Source of the DNA: Candidatus Hydrogenedentota bacterium | GTDB taxonomy: Bacteria > Hydrogenedentota > Hydrogenedentia > Hydrogenedentales > GCA-2746185 | Length of the DNA stretch: 16,064 nucleotides | NCBI GenBank assembly: GCA_030123645.1 | Contig: JASJYE010000013.1 | Span: 1-16,064 of the forward strand | Direction of reading: 5' to 3' | Shown: positions 1 through 6,479 of the stretch, piece after piece | Numbering within the stretch: position 1 is the stretch's first letter | Layout of the letters: each line of letters opens with the position of its first letter | Translations under genes and position numbers: made by a program | The notes under the pieces: generated by a model | What the model was told of the DNA's origin: nothing | The model's database searches: none | The model's input: the letters and a program-made list of their open reading frames with translations, nothing else

Positions 1-32
1 TCAACAATTTGCACTCGCGAGCTTCGCTGAGC

Positions 33-69
33 AAAAAAGGGACTTTTGAGCCCTTGCAAAAGTAGACCC
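33..69 (-). terminator. Probable rho-independent terminator, leftward
   Basis: Read on the minus strand, ACTTTTG (63-57) pairs perfectly with CAAAAGT (48-42) around an 8-nt loop. The stem is extended by GGG (69-67) with CCC (41-39) across a 3-nt bulge, and six T residues follow (38-33). This is the layout of an intrinsic terminator. It would end a transcript coming from the right, from the gene-free region at about 70-440, or act as an attenuator for a gene lying left of the window. No equivalent T-tract follows the hairpin on the plus strand. The bulge and short stem keep confidence moderate. Confidence 0.5.
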
Positions 70-435
70 AGGCGGAGCGAGGCACGAGCGCAGACGGGCC
101 GGAACCACCAGTTTGGAATATGTCCCTTTTCTCCACGGATAGCTCCCCGTCTCGCTACGAAATCCGGTGAGCTATCCTGTCTAGCACTCTGCCGGACTTC
201 GTTCGTAAATCGTTTGTTTTCAACACCACGATGTGTTTACGTAGAAAAATAGAACACTGATACATAAGGACTTACAGCGATGGCTAGCCCGAAGTCCGAC
301 AGACTGCTAGCTGCCCCTGCGAGTAGACCCAAAGCGGTGATGGGGCCGTACTGGGTCTTTCACGGTCTCAGTAAACACACTTTTTACCCATTTTTTCCCA
401 CTTTATATAGACGATGGAAGCCAATTCCTTGAAAT
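70..435 (-). ncRNA. Candidate structured leftward RNA or leader, family unknown
   Basis: The minus strand between the NrdR-like boxes and the terminator at 33-69 could form an RNA of roughly 370-400 nt. Visible stems are 325-331/352-358 (7 bp), 181-201/290-310 (19 of 21 matched), 204-213/228-241 (10 bp with a 4-nt bulge) and 137-145/169-177 (9 bp). One of the two mismatches in the long stem becomes a G-U wobble only on the minus strand, which slightly favours that strand. A possible leftward promoter (TTGACG at 467-462, TATAGA at 446-441, 15-bp spacer) is weak. It may be a stand-alone RNA or a 5' leader of a gene left of the window. This is inference from base pairing only. Confidence 0.3.
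181..310. repeat. Imperfect 21-bp inverted repeat (181-201 and 290-310)
   Basis: The arm 181-201 matches the reverse complement of 290-310 at 19 of 21 positions, separated by 88 bp. The right arm also takes part in a competing local hairpin: GCTAGC at 283-288 with GCTAGC at 306-311, plus AGTC 293-296 with GACT 302-305. The two pairings cannot exist together. The arms could also be read as the ends of a small degenerate element of about 130 bp (ends CTAGC and GCTAG), but no clear target duplication is visible. Confidence 0.55.
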
Positions 436-438
436 TTT

Positions 439-454
439 TATCTATATAATGCGT
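439..454. promoter_or_regulatory. NrdR-box-like site 1
   Basis: TATCTATATAATGCGT fits the NrdR consensus acaCwAtATaTwGtgt at nine of the ten core positions (442-451), the exception being A449. Its centre is exactly 32 bp from the better box at 471-486. NrdR boxes usually come as such pairs, three helical turns apart. The box overlaps a plus-strand TATAAT (445-450), which has no good -35 partner, and a weak leftward -10. The target gene is not evident in this window. Confidence 0.45.
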
Positions 455-470
455 AATGCGACGTCAAGGA

Positions 471-486
471 CCACAATATATTGTGG
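471..486. promoter_or_regulatory. NrdR-box-like site 2 (perfect palindrome)
   Basis: CCACAATATATTGTGG is a perfect 16-bp palindrome, 18 bp if A470 and T487 are counted. It agrees with every strongly conserved position of the NrdR box (core CAATATATTG). NrdR is the ATP/dATP-sensing repressor of ribonucleotide reductase genes. Together with 439-454 it makes a correctly spaced tandem pair. No nrd gene is visible in the window, so the controlled transcript may run leftward out of it. Another palindrome-binding repressor is the alternative. Confidence 0.5.
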
Positions 487-534
487 TATGGGGCTGAAGT
501 TTAAACAAGAGAGTAAAATCCTAGGAGAAATGTA

Positions 535-563
535 TTGACAAGTGATCCTAGAAGTGGTAAATT
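535..563 (+). promoter_or_regulatory. Probable sigma-70-type promoter of the dcw operon (Pmra)
   Basis: A perfect -35 hexamer TTGACA (535-540) is followed after exactly 17 bp by TAAATT (558-563), a 4/6 match to TATAAT. Transcription would start near 570, giving a leader of about 35 nt before the mraZ start at 605. The -10 and the start region are covered by the phased GTGG/TGGG repeats expected for MraZ binding, so repressor and polymerase would compete. Confidence 0.6.
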
Positions 564-598
564 AGGGCCAACAAGTGGTAATAGATGGGCAAAAGGGG
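540..598 (+). promoter_or_regulatory. Putative MraZ operator: phased GTGG/TGGG repeats
   Basis: Two exact 9-bp copies of AAGTGGTAA lie at 552-560 and 573-581, 21 bp (two helical turns) apart. A partial copy AAGTGAT is at 540-546. Between and after them are G-rich cores at 564-567 (AGGG), 586-589 (TGGG) and 595-598 (GGGG), giving five or six cores every 10-12 bp. Known MraZ operators are tandem TGGG-type (E. coli) or AAAGTG-type (mollicutes) repeats upstream of mraZ. The array runs from just after the -35 to the ribosome-binding site, which suggests autorepression. Confidence 0.6.
593..598 (+). promoter_or_regulatory. Ribosome-binding site that sets the mraZ start
   Basis: AAGGGG ends 6 nt before the GTG at 605-607. 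It supports that GTG over the in-frame GTG at 575, which lies inside the operator repeats, close to the expected transcription start, and has no such site. Confidence 0.55.
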
Positions 599-604
599 TT
601 TCGC

Positions 605-1075
605 GTGTACTACGGCGAGGCACATACGGTTCTGGACGAAAAGGGCCGGATCACTGTATCACGCAAGTTCCGCGAAACCATGGAGGTCCTGGGTCATGTC
701 TTGTGGTATATGACCCGGGGCTACGACGGCTCCATCTTCATCTTTCCTAAAGAGCAGTGGGACGCGATCCGCGCCCAGGCCGCCAGGCACTCCTCGATGG
801 ACGCCCGCGCTATCGATTTCCGCCGGATGTTTTTCGGGAGCGTGGCCGAGGTGCGCCCGGATCGTCAAGGTCGAATGACGGTCCCGCCCCATTTGAGGGA
901 GCATGCAAAGGTGGAAAAAGAAGCCGTATTGATTGGGTGCGATGACCATCTCGAGCTGTGGAGCCGGGATGGTTGGCGGCAGTACCAGGAGGGTATGGAA
1001 GCCGCCTATAAAGAGATGGGGAGCGAACTTTTCGGCGCAAGTCCAATCGGGGGAATTGCACAGAAGGAAGAGTAG
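605..1075 (+). CDS. mraZ: Transcriptional regulator MraZ
   Basis: MraZ is the DNA-binding repressor that usually heads dcw clusters and controls its own operon; it also has links to RsmH. The protein has the two tandem SpoVT-AbrB-like swapped-hairpin halves, each with the DxxxR signature: D11-E-K-G-R15 and D86-R-Q-G-R90. The end of the second half reads LIGCDDHLELW, as in the family. I chose GTG at 605 because the protein then begins MYYGEAHTVLDEKGR, matching the normal MraZ start, with a good ribosome-binding site. A longer frame from GTG 575 would add ten residues not expected in the family. Length is 156 residues, typical. The phased repeats at 540-598 are its likely operator. Confidence 0.93.
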   Translation: MYYGEAHTVLDEKGRITVSRKFRETMEVLGHVLWYMTRGYDGSIFIFPKEQWDAIRAQAARHSSMDARAIDFRRMFFGSVAEVRPDRQGRMTVPPHLREHAKVEKEAVLIGCDDHLELWSRDGWRQYQEGMEAAYKEMGSELFGASPIGGIAQKEE

Positions 1076-1140
1076 CTCTCTTCTGAAGAATCGCCGGTAG
1101 TGGGAAACGCAGTAATGGGGTTGAGCGGAGGAGAAGGGTC

Positions 1141-1488
1141 ATGCTCAATATTGAGACCCTGAAGGCAGGCGACATCGCCATCGTCCGAGTGGACGGCGAA
1201 GTCGACGAGGACGGTGTGCGCCAATTGCGCATTGCCCTCGTCAATTGTCTTCGGAGCAACGGGTACAACGTCGTCGTAAACCTGAGCGGCATGAAGTTCA
1301 TCAGCTACATGGGCGTGGGGGTGCTCGTGGAGCGATTGCGCCAGTTCAGGTCTTACGACGGAGACATGAAGTTGGTCGGACTGAACCTGTACACGCAACG
1401 TTTGTTCAGGATGACCGGCGTCACCTCGTTGTTCGACGTCTACGAGACGGAAGCGGACGCCATCCGGGAATACCAGGAGGCGGCGTAG
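1141..1488 (+). CDS. STAS-domain protein (anti-sigma-factor-antagonist-like)
   Basis: This 115-residue protein is a single STAS domain, the fold of SpoIIAA/RsbV anti-anti-sigma factors. It has the alternating strand-helix pattern and the core VVVNLSGMKFISYMGVGVL at 44-62. In SpoIIAA the matching stretch holds an Asp-Ser pair whose Ser is phosphorylated by the partner kinase; here those positions read S55-Y56, so the usual phospho-serine is missing. The start ATG has a strong GGAGGAG (1127-1133) 7 nt upstream. It sits 65 bp after mraZ, and its last codons carry the AGGAGG used by rsmH, so it is firmly part of the operon. No partner anti-sigma kinase is in the window. Its role in division or envelope control is unknown. 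Confidence 0.85.
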   Translation: MLNIETLKAGDIAIVRVDGEVDEDGVRQLRIALVNCLRSNGYNVVVNLSGMKFISYMGVGVLVERLRQFRSYDGDMKLVGLNLYTQRLFRMTGVTSLFDVYETEADAIREYQEAA

Positions 1489-1491
1489 GCG

Positions 1492-2415
1492 GTGGACCAT
1501 GTCCCTGTCCTTGCAGGGCCTGTATTGCAGTACCTGCAGATACGAGAGGATGGGGTTTACGTGGATTGCACCGCCGGCGCCGGGGGACATTCTGTGTTGA
1601 TCGCGGAGCGGTTGAGCGAGAATGGCACGCTCATCGCAATCGACAGAGATCCGGTGGCGGTCACACTGACGCGTGAACGAGTGAAATCGTTTCCGCAGGT
1701 GCAGGTGGTTCGGGGGAACTACCGCGACCTTGCCGCCAGGTTAGCGGAGCGTGGCATCACGGAACTGGACGGCGTCTTAATCGATGCCGGGGTATCGAGC
1801 ATGCAGCTCGACGATCCTGAGAGGGGCTTTAGCTTTCAGGAGACCGGCCCGCTGGACATGCGCATGGATCCTGAGGCCGGCCATTCAGCGGCGGAGTATC
1901 TTGAGCGGGTGGAGGAGTTGGAGTTGGCGCGTATCCTTCGCGAGTACGGCGATCTAAGACTGGCAAAGCGTATTGCCAATGCAATTTGCCGCCGCCGGGG
2001 CAGCGCGCCGCTCAAAACCACTAAGGACCTTGCGGACGTAGTTGCGGAAGTTTTCGATTTTGTTCAGGGCACGCCCGAAGAAACGCGGACGGTTTTTCAG
2101 GCCATCCGAATTGCGGTCAATGAGGAGTTAGAAGGCCTCGAGTCCGTGCTACACCAGGCGATTGACATGTTGCGATCGGGCGGCCGGCTCGTTTGCATCA
2201 CATTTCATTCCGGAGAAGATCGCATAGCGAAAGCTGTCTTTCGCGCCGCGGCGCAAAAGCGCAGAGTATTGCACCCGGACGGCAGAGTGAAAGAAGTACT
2301 CCCACCTGTGATGAAGGTGTTGACCCGCAAGCCGCTAAAGCCATCGAAGGATGAGATTCGCGCCAACCCGCGCGCCCGGAGCGCTAAATTGCGCGCCGCA
2401 GAGAGAGTGGCATAA
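1492..2415 (+). CDS. rsmH: 16S rRNA (cytosine(1402)-N(4))-methyltransferase
   Basis: RsmH (MraW) uses S-adenosylmethionine to methylate N4 of C1402 in 16S rRNA in the ribosomal decoding centre. The protein has the SAM-binding motif DCTAGAGGHS (25-34), the family motif DAGVSSMQLD (98-107), FHSGEDR (238-244; usually FHSLEDR, so a Leu-to-Gly change) and the C-terminal RANPRARSAKLRAAER. Length 307 is normal (E. coli 313). The start is GTG at 1492, four codons before HVPVL, the usual N-terminal motif. An AGGAGG at 1475-1480 lies inside the end of the STAS gene, and only 3 bp separate the genes, suggesting coupled translation. Confidence 0.96.
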   Translation: MDHVPVLAGPVLQYLQIREDGVYVDCTAGAGGHSVLIAERLSENGTLIAIDRDPVAVTLTRERVKSFPQVQVVRGNYRDLAARLAERGITELDGVLIDAGVSSMQLDDPERGFSFQETGPLDMRMDPEAGHSAAEYLERVEELELARILREYGDLRLAKRIANAICRRRGSAPLKTTKDLADVVAEVFDFVQGTPEETRTVFQAIRIAVNEELEGLESVLHQAIDMLRSGGRLVCITFHSGEDRIAKAVFRAAAQKRRVLHPDGRVKEVLPPVMKVLTRKPLKPSKDEIRANPRARSAKLRAAERVA

Positions 2416-2432
2416 GACGAGGAGAACGGGAG

Positions 2433-2882
2433 ATGCCCAAGCGGCGGCCGACACGAGCCACGCTGCGCGGATGGTGGCACAGCCTTCCTTTTCTCGCGTC
2501 GGCCTTCGGTCTAATGTTTCTTTTCTCCTGGCTCGAAACGGAGCGCCTGGCCAATGAATACCGCGCCCAGGATTTGCTCGTGGAGATTAAAGAGGTAAAG
2601 AAGAGTAGCGCCAAACTCCGTGAACAGCGCCATCAGCTGAAGAGCATGGAACAACTGGAGCAAAAGGCGCCTTCGTTGGCCTTGATCGTGGCGGAGCCAG
2701 GCCAAGTTATCATCATTCGGGGCGAAGCGCGCGAAGTGGCCTGGCCATCGCGTTCACGGACGGCCGCGAGCGATGAGGCGGCGCCCACGCGCTCTGTTGT
2801 GTTCCATCTACTGCCCTCGATTCACGGAGACGCCGACACGACATTGCAGCATGAGGTCGCCAAGAGGCAAGCGCAGGATTAA
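2433..2882 (+). CDS. ftsL: FtsL-like cell division protein
   Basis: A 149-residue bitopic membrane protein with a short basic cytoplasmic start (MPKRRPTR), one membrane span at about 17-34, and a charged heptad-like coiled coil at about 35-77, followed by a more variable tail. That layout and its place between rsmH and ftsI are those of FtsL, which forms the FtsQLB complex that activates FtsWI. Sequence conservation in FtsL is low, so the call rests on topology and position. The C-terminal tail after about 95 is longer than in E. coli FtsL (121 residues) and looks disordered. Ribosome-binding sequence GAGGAG lies just upstream. Confidence 0.7.
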   Translation: MPKRRPTRATLRGWWHSLPFLASAFGLMFLFSWLETERLANEYRAQDLLVEIKEVKKSSAKLREQRHQLKSMEQLEQKAPSLALIVAEPGQVIIIRGEAREVAWPSRSRTAASDEAAPTRSVVFHLLPSIHGDADTTLQHEVAKRQAQD

Positions 2883-2920
2883 ACCGCCGGCTGGCATCAT
2901 AGGAGTCGCCGACAGGCTGG

Positions 2921-5005
2921 ATGGCGAAAAAAAGGCTCAAAGAACGCGAAAAACGCAAGCCACCGGTCGTTCGCGCCGGAAAGGGGCAATCCGTCCGGAT
3001 TCGCCTGGTCCTGCTCTTATTTCTACTGATTTACGCGGGCATCGCCGCGCGCCTGATCATGTTCCAGATCGACCCCGACCTGCGTTTCGCCGACGAGGAA
3101 CTCAAGCACATCGGCGAAATCTCCATCCAGCGCCCTCGAGGCGACATCGTCGATCGAAACGGGCGCATTCTCGCGACCGACCGCACGGTGCCCTCGCTCT
3201 GGGTCGATCCCTCCGAGGTCGACGATCCAAATGCGATGGTGCACTATCTTATGGCGCGCCTCGGGTTTGACGAAGCCGACGTATACGAGCGTGTGACTCG
3301 CACGAAGGCCAACGGAGATCGCATGAGGTTCGTCTGGCTCAAACAACGCATGACGGATGCCGAGGCGGCGCGCTTGGGAGACATCAACGATGCTCCCGAG
3401 CCGGAGGCCCTGCACATTCAGAATGAATACCTCCGCTACTATCCCGAGGGCGAGCTCGCGGCCCAGACCTTAGGGTTTGTGAACGGTAAGGGTCAGGGCG
3501 AAGGGATCGAAGGGCAGTACGACAAGTACCTGCACAGTGAAGACGGGAGGCGCGTGGCGCGCGTCGATGGCAGTAAGCGCCGGAATATGCTCGGATATTG
3601 GACCTTGCAATACGAGCCGCCCAGCGGCGGCGACCGGGTCCAACTGACGCTCGACTCCACGATGCAGCGTAGCCTCGAACTCAAGCTTGACCAGGCCTTG
3701 AGCTTTAGCGAGGCGTCGCGGGCGATGGGCATTTTGATGGATTCGCACACGGGCGACATCCTGGCCTTGGCGACGCGCCCCGCCTTCGATCCGAACCGCT
3801 ACATGGAATTCGAGGCCGCAGCCCGAAAAAACCGCGCCGTGATGGATCTCTTCGAGCCCGGGTCCGCATTCAAGATCGTCACGGCCGCGGCGGCGCTCGA
3901 GTTGGGTCTCCTCTCGCCCGATGACAAGATCGACTGCATGGGCGGCCGCTTTAATCCTTACGGCCGGCCCATTTCCGATACCCATATCTTAAACGTCGCA
4001 CCGTTTTCGGAGTGCTTCGCCGTCTCCAGCAACATCGCCATCGTTAAAGTTGCCAGCCTCATCGGGCCCGACCGTCTCGAAGAGTGGATTCAGCGCTTCG
4101 GCTTCGGCAAGAGAAGCGCGCTCGGGCTTTCCGGCGAGAGCGCGGGCATCTTCCGGCCCCAAGAGCAATGGTCCCGCCTATCGATGGGTTCGCTTCCGAT
4201 GGGCCAAGAGATCGCCGTGAATATATTGCAGTTGGCGCGGGCCTTTAGCGTCATCGCGAACGGCGGCTATCTGGTCGAGCCCACTTTGGTGAAGGAAATT
4301 GTAAGCTCGGAAGGCGACGTGGTCTTCCGCACTCAGAAAGCCGAGCGCAAGCGAATCCTTTCGGAAGAAACGGCACGAACTATGCGCGAACTCTGCTACC
4401 GCGTCGTCTCGCACGGGGGCACCGGCTCTCTCGCGGCCATCCCAGAATATCGCGTCGGCGGAAAAACCGGGACAGCGCAGATAGCACCATATAATGAGAA
4501 TCGATATACGGCCGTGTTTGCGGGGTTTGCACCCTTGGCCAACCCTCGGCTAACATGTGTGATAGTCGTGCATGAGCCCATGATTGGGCGGCATTACGGG
4601 GGACTCGTTTGTGGACCGGTGTTTAAGGGAGTGATGCGTGCGGCCCTCGTTCAACTTAACGTAACGCAGGATCCAATGAGTGCTGAGGATTGGAGGGGGG
4701 TTGTCGCGGGTGAGCAGGGCATGGGGGAACTCGCAAATTTGGTCCTGCCACTGCTCGAGCCCGATGCCTTCGAGGAAGACCTTGACGGCTTGGAACTTAT
4801 TCCGGCACAGGAGGATAAAACGCATGCGGGGCCCCGCATGCCCGATTTCGGGGGAATGACAAAGCGGGAGGCCAAAGCACTAGGGGTCTCACTGGGTCTT
4901 CCATGGGACCCACAGGGGGCGGGCAGAGTGCTTCGACAGGAGCCGGCCGCGGGTACGCTGTTGCAGGAGGTGCGTCTGTGCAAATTGGTCTTTTCCAACG
5001 GGTAG
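2921..5005 (+). CDS. ftsI: Septal peptidoglycan transpeptidase (class B PBP) with PASTA domain
   Basis: Class B penicillin-binding protein that cross-links septal peptidoglycan with FtsW. After a basic start there is one membrane anchor (27-48), then the PBP dimerisation region with RGDIVDRNGRILA (about 73-85), and the transpeptidase domain with all three motifs: S315-A-F-K318 (nucleophile Ser), S369-S-N371 and K515-T-G-T518. A linker rich in acidic residues leads to one PASTA domain at about 638-694. At 694 residues it is longer than E. coli FtsI (588), mainly through that tail. The start ATG is 38 bp after ftsL with only a weak, distant AGGAG. The last 170 codons look more G-rich than the rest. 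Confidence 0.93.
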   Translation: MAKKRLKEREKRKPPVVRAGKGQSVRIRLVLLLFLLIYAGIAARLIMFQIDPDLRFADEELKHIGEISIQRPRGDIVDRNGRILATDRTVPSLWVDPSEVDDPNAMVHYLMARLGFDEADVYERVTRTKANGDRMRFVWLKQRMTDAEAARLGDINDAPEPEALHIQNEYLRYYPEGELAAQTLGFVNGKGQGEGIEGQYDKYLHSEDGRRVARVDGSKRRNMLGYWTLQYEPPSGGDRVQLTLDSTMQRSLELKLDQALSFSEASRAMGILMDSHTGDILALATRPAFDPNRYMEFEAAARKNRAVMDLFEPGSAFKIVTAAAALELGLLSPDDKIDCMGGRFNPYGRPISDTHILNVAPFSECFAVSSNIAIVKVASLIGPDRLEEWIQRFGFGKRSALGLSGESAGIFRPQEQWSRLSMGSLPMGQEIAVNILQLARAFSVIANGGYLVEPTLVKEIVSSEGDVVFRTQKAERKRILSEETARTMRELCYRVVSHGGTGSLAAIPEYRVGGKTGTAQIAPYNENRYTAVFAGFAPLANPRLTCVIVVHEPMIGRHYGGLVCGPVFKGVMRAALVQLNVTQDPMSAEDWRGVVAGEQGMGELANLVLPLLEPDAFEEDLDGLELIPAQEDKTHAGPRMPDFGGMTKREAKALGVSLGLPWDPQGAGRVLRQEPAAGTLLQEVRLCKLVFSNG

Positions 5006-5009
5006 TCCA

Positions 5010-6479
5010 ATGACGATGACCACCCTGGAAATCGCCGAGTTGCTCGCCCAGCCCTTGGGCGCTATGCCCGACCTGCCCTTCTCCTCCATTAGCGCCGATT
5101 CACGAAAAATCGAGCGAGGCGGCCTCTTCGTCGCCTTAGCCGGCGAAAAGGTCGACGGCCACGCCTTCGCGGAGCAGGCCCGCGCAAAGGGCGCCGTAGC
5201 CGTTCTCGGCGAACGCGAAGGCCTGTCCGAACTCGACGGGCTTCCCTATATTCATGTCGAGAACGCCCGCCGAACCCTCGGGCTCACGGCGCATGCCCTT
5301 CAGGACAACCCGTCAAGGGCATTGACGGTTATCGGCGTAACCGGTACCAACGGAAAATCGAGTACCGTCTATTTGATTCGCCGCATCCTCGAAACCTGCG
5401 GCCTCTCCACAGCGCAGCTCGGGACAATCGGATATACCATCGGCGGCGTCACGCTCGACGCGGCGCATACTACGCCGTTCCCCGAGGATCTCGCCGCGAT
5501 GTTCCACCGCGCGAAAGATGCCGGCCAGACACACGTCGTAATGGAAGTGAGTTCGCACGCCCTCGAGCAGGAGCGCGTAGCCGGCATCGAGTTTGACGTT
5601 GGCGTTTTTACGAACTTGACGCAAGATCATCTCGACTATCACGAGAACATGGAAGCCTATCTCCTCGAAAAGCTGAAACTGTTCGAGGCGATTCAGGGCG
5701 AGGACGCCTTCACCGTGGCCAACAATGAGGACGCGTACGCCGGCCGCTTCGCGGAGGTGTCCCGTGTGCCCTGTCACCGCTACGGACTCGGCGGAGATGT
5801 TCGCGCGCTCGACGTGCGTGTGGAGGCGCGCTCAACCTCCTATCGCGTAGTCACGCCGTGGGGCGCCGAGGAAATCACCATGAAGCTCCTGGGGCTCCAC
5901 AACGTCTCAAACGCCCTCGCGGCCATCACTGTCTGCGGAGCGCTGGGCCTGCCCATGGCCTGCATCGCCCGCGGTGTCGAAGCCCTCGCCTCTGTACCGG
6001 GACGTTTCGAGCACATCGACGCCGGCCAGGATTTCCAGGTCATTGTCGACTACGCGCACACCGAGGACGGCCTTCAGAACGTCCTGCAGGCCGCGCGCCA
6101 GATCTGTAGAGGCCGCGTCATCGTGGTCTTCGGGTGTGGCGGAGATCGCGACAAGGGCAAACGCGCGAAAATGGCCTCGGTAGCGGCCGAGCTCGCGGAT
6201 TACAGCATTGTCACCTCGGACAATCCGCGCTCCGAATCGCCCGAAGGCATTGTGCTCGATATCGTTGTGGGTCTTCAGCGCGCAGGAAAAAAACGCGGCG
6301 AGGAATACCGGGTCTTTCTCGAGCGCGCGGAGGCGATTCAGCACGCCCTGGAATTCGCGCGCCCCGGCGATCTCGTAATGATCGCCGGCAAGGGCCACGA
6401 GGATTATCAAATCATTAACAGTGAGCGGATTCATTTCGACGATCGCGAGGTCGCGCGAAATCTGCTCCAGGCGATGTGA
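5010..6479 (+). CDS. murE: UDP-MurNAc-L-Ala-D-Glu--meso-2,6-diaminopimelate ligase
   Basis: Cytoplasmic Mur ligase that adds the third residue of the stem peptide using ATP. Seen: the N-terminal UDP-binding part (SADSRKIERGGLFVAL), the P-loop TGTNGKSST (111-119, K116), HTTPFPEDL, the EVSSHAL motif, DHLDYH followed by K221 (the carbamylated lysine position), DYAHTEDGL and D404-N-P-R407. The DNPR motif is the known signature for meso-diaminopimelate rather than L-lysine. Length 489 is normal. It begins 4 bp after ftsI; a second ATG at 5016 is possible. There is no clear ribosome-binding site, so coupling to ftsI is likely. It overlaps murF by 4 bp. Confidence 0.96.
   Translation: MTMTTLEIAELLAQPLGAMPDLPFSSISADSRKIERGGLFVALAGEKVDGHAFAEQARAKGAVAVLGEREGLSELDGLPYIHVENARRTLGLTAHALQDNPSRALTVIGVTGTNGKSSTVYLIRRILETCGLSTAQLGTIGYTIGGVTLDAAHTTPFPEDLAAMFHRAKDAGQTHVVMEVSSHALEQERVAGIEFDVGVFTNLTQDHLDYHENMEAYLLEKLKLFEAIQGEDAFTVANNEDAYAGRFAEVSRVPCHRYGLGGDVRALDVRVEARSTSYRVVTPWGAEEITMKLLGLHNVSNALAAITVCGALGLPMACIARGVEALASVPGRFEHIDAGQDFQVIVDYAHTEDGLQNVLQAARQICRGRVIVVFGCGGDRDKGKRAKMASVAAELADYSIVTSDNPRSESPEGIVLDIVVGLQRAGKKRGEEYRVFLERAEAIQHALEFARPGDLVMIAGKGHEDYQIINSERIHFDDREVARNLLQAM

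Larger units (their letters stand above)
1..534. other. Gene-free structured intergenic region upstream of the dcw cluster
   Basis: No reading frame here looks like a real protein; the only longer frame (46-252, TTG start) has no recognisable motif and lies across the hairpins. The region instead contains a leftward terminator (33-69), several inverted repeats (137-177, 181-310, 204-241, 283-311, 325-358) and two NrdR-like palindromes (439-486). It becomes AT-rich from about 370 to 540. I compared it by eye with tRNA, tmRNA, RNase P RNA, SRP RNA, T-box and cobalamin riboswitch signatures and found no convincing match. Confidence 0.6.

Noticed and set aside
70..140. T-box-like stretch on the minus strand (TGGTGGTTCC near 112-103)
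   Set aside because: It differs from the T-box core at a key position, and the terminator starts about 40 nt further on instead of sharing the sequence. No stem I or specifier could be seen.
46..252. 68-residue plus-strand reading frame with a TTG start
   Set aside because: No recognisable motif, no ribosome-binding site, Arg/Ser-rich composition as in chance frames, and it lies across the terminator and hairpins.
282..360. Cobalamin riboswitch (CTGCCCCTGC on the plus strand)
   Set aside because: The matching piece is short, and the other conserved blocks including the B12 box are missing or in the wrong order.
429..450. Plus-strand promoter TTGAAA with TATAAT
   Set aside because: The spacer is only 10 bp and no other -35 lies at 16-18 bp. 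TATAAT is better explained as part of the NrdR-like box.
575..604. In-frame GTG at 575 as the mraZ start
   Set aside because: It lies within the operator repeats near the expected transcription start, lacks a ribosome-binding site and adds residues absent from the family. GTG 605 fits better.
3023..3415. Long minus-strand frames opposite ftsI, murE, murF and ftsW
   Set aside because: They are shadows of real genes in high-GC sequence; none has family motifs or a ribosome-binding site.
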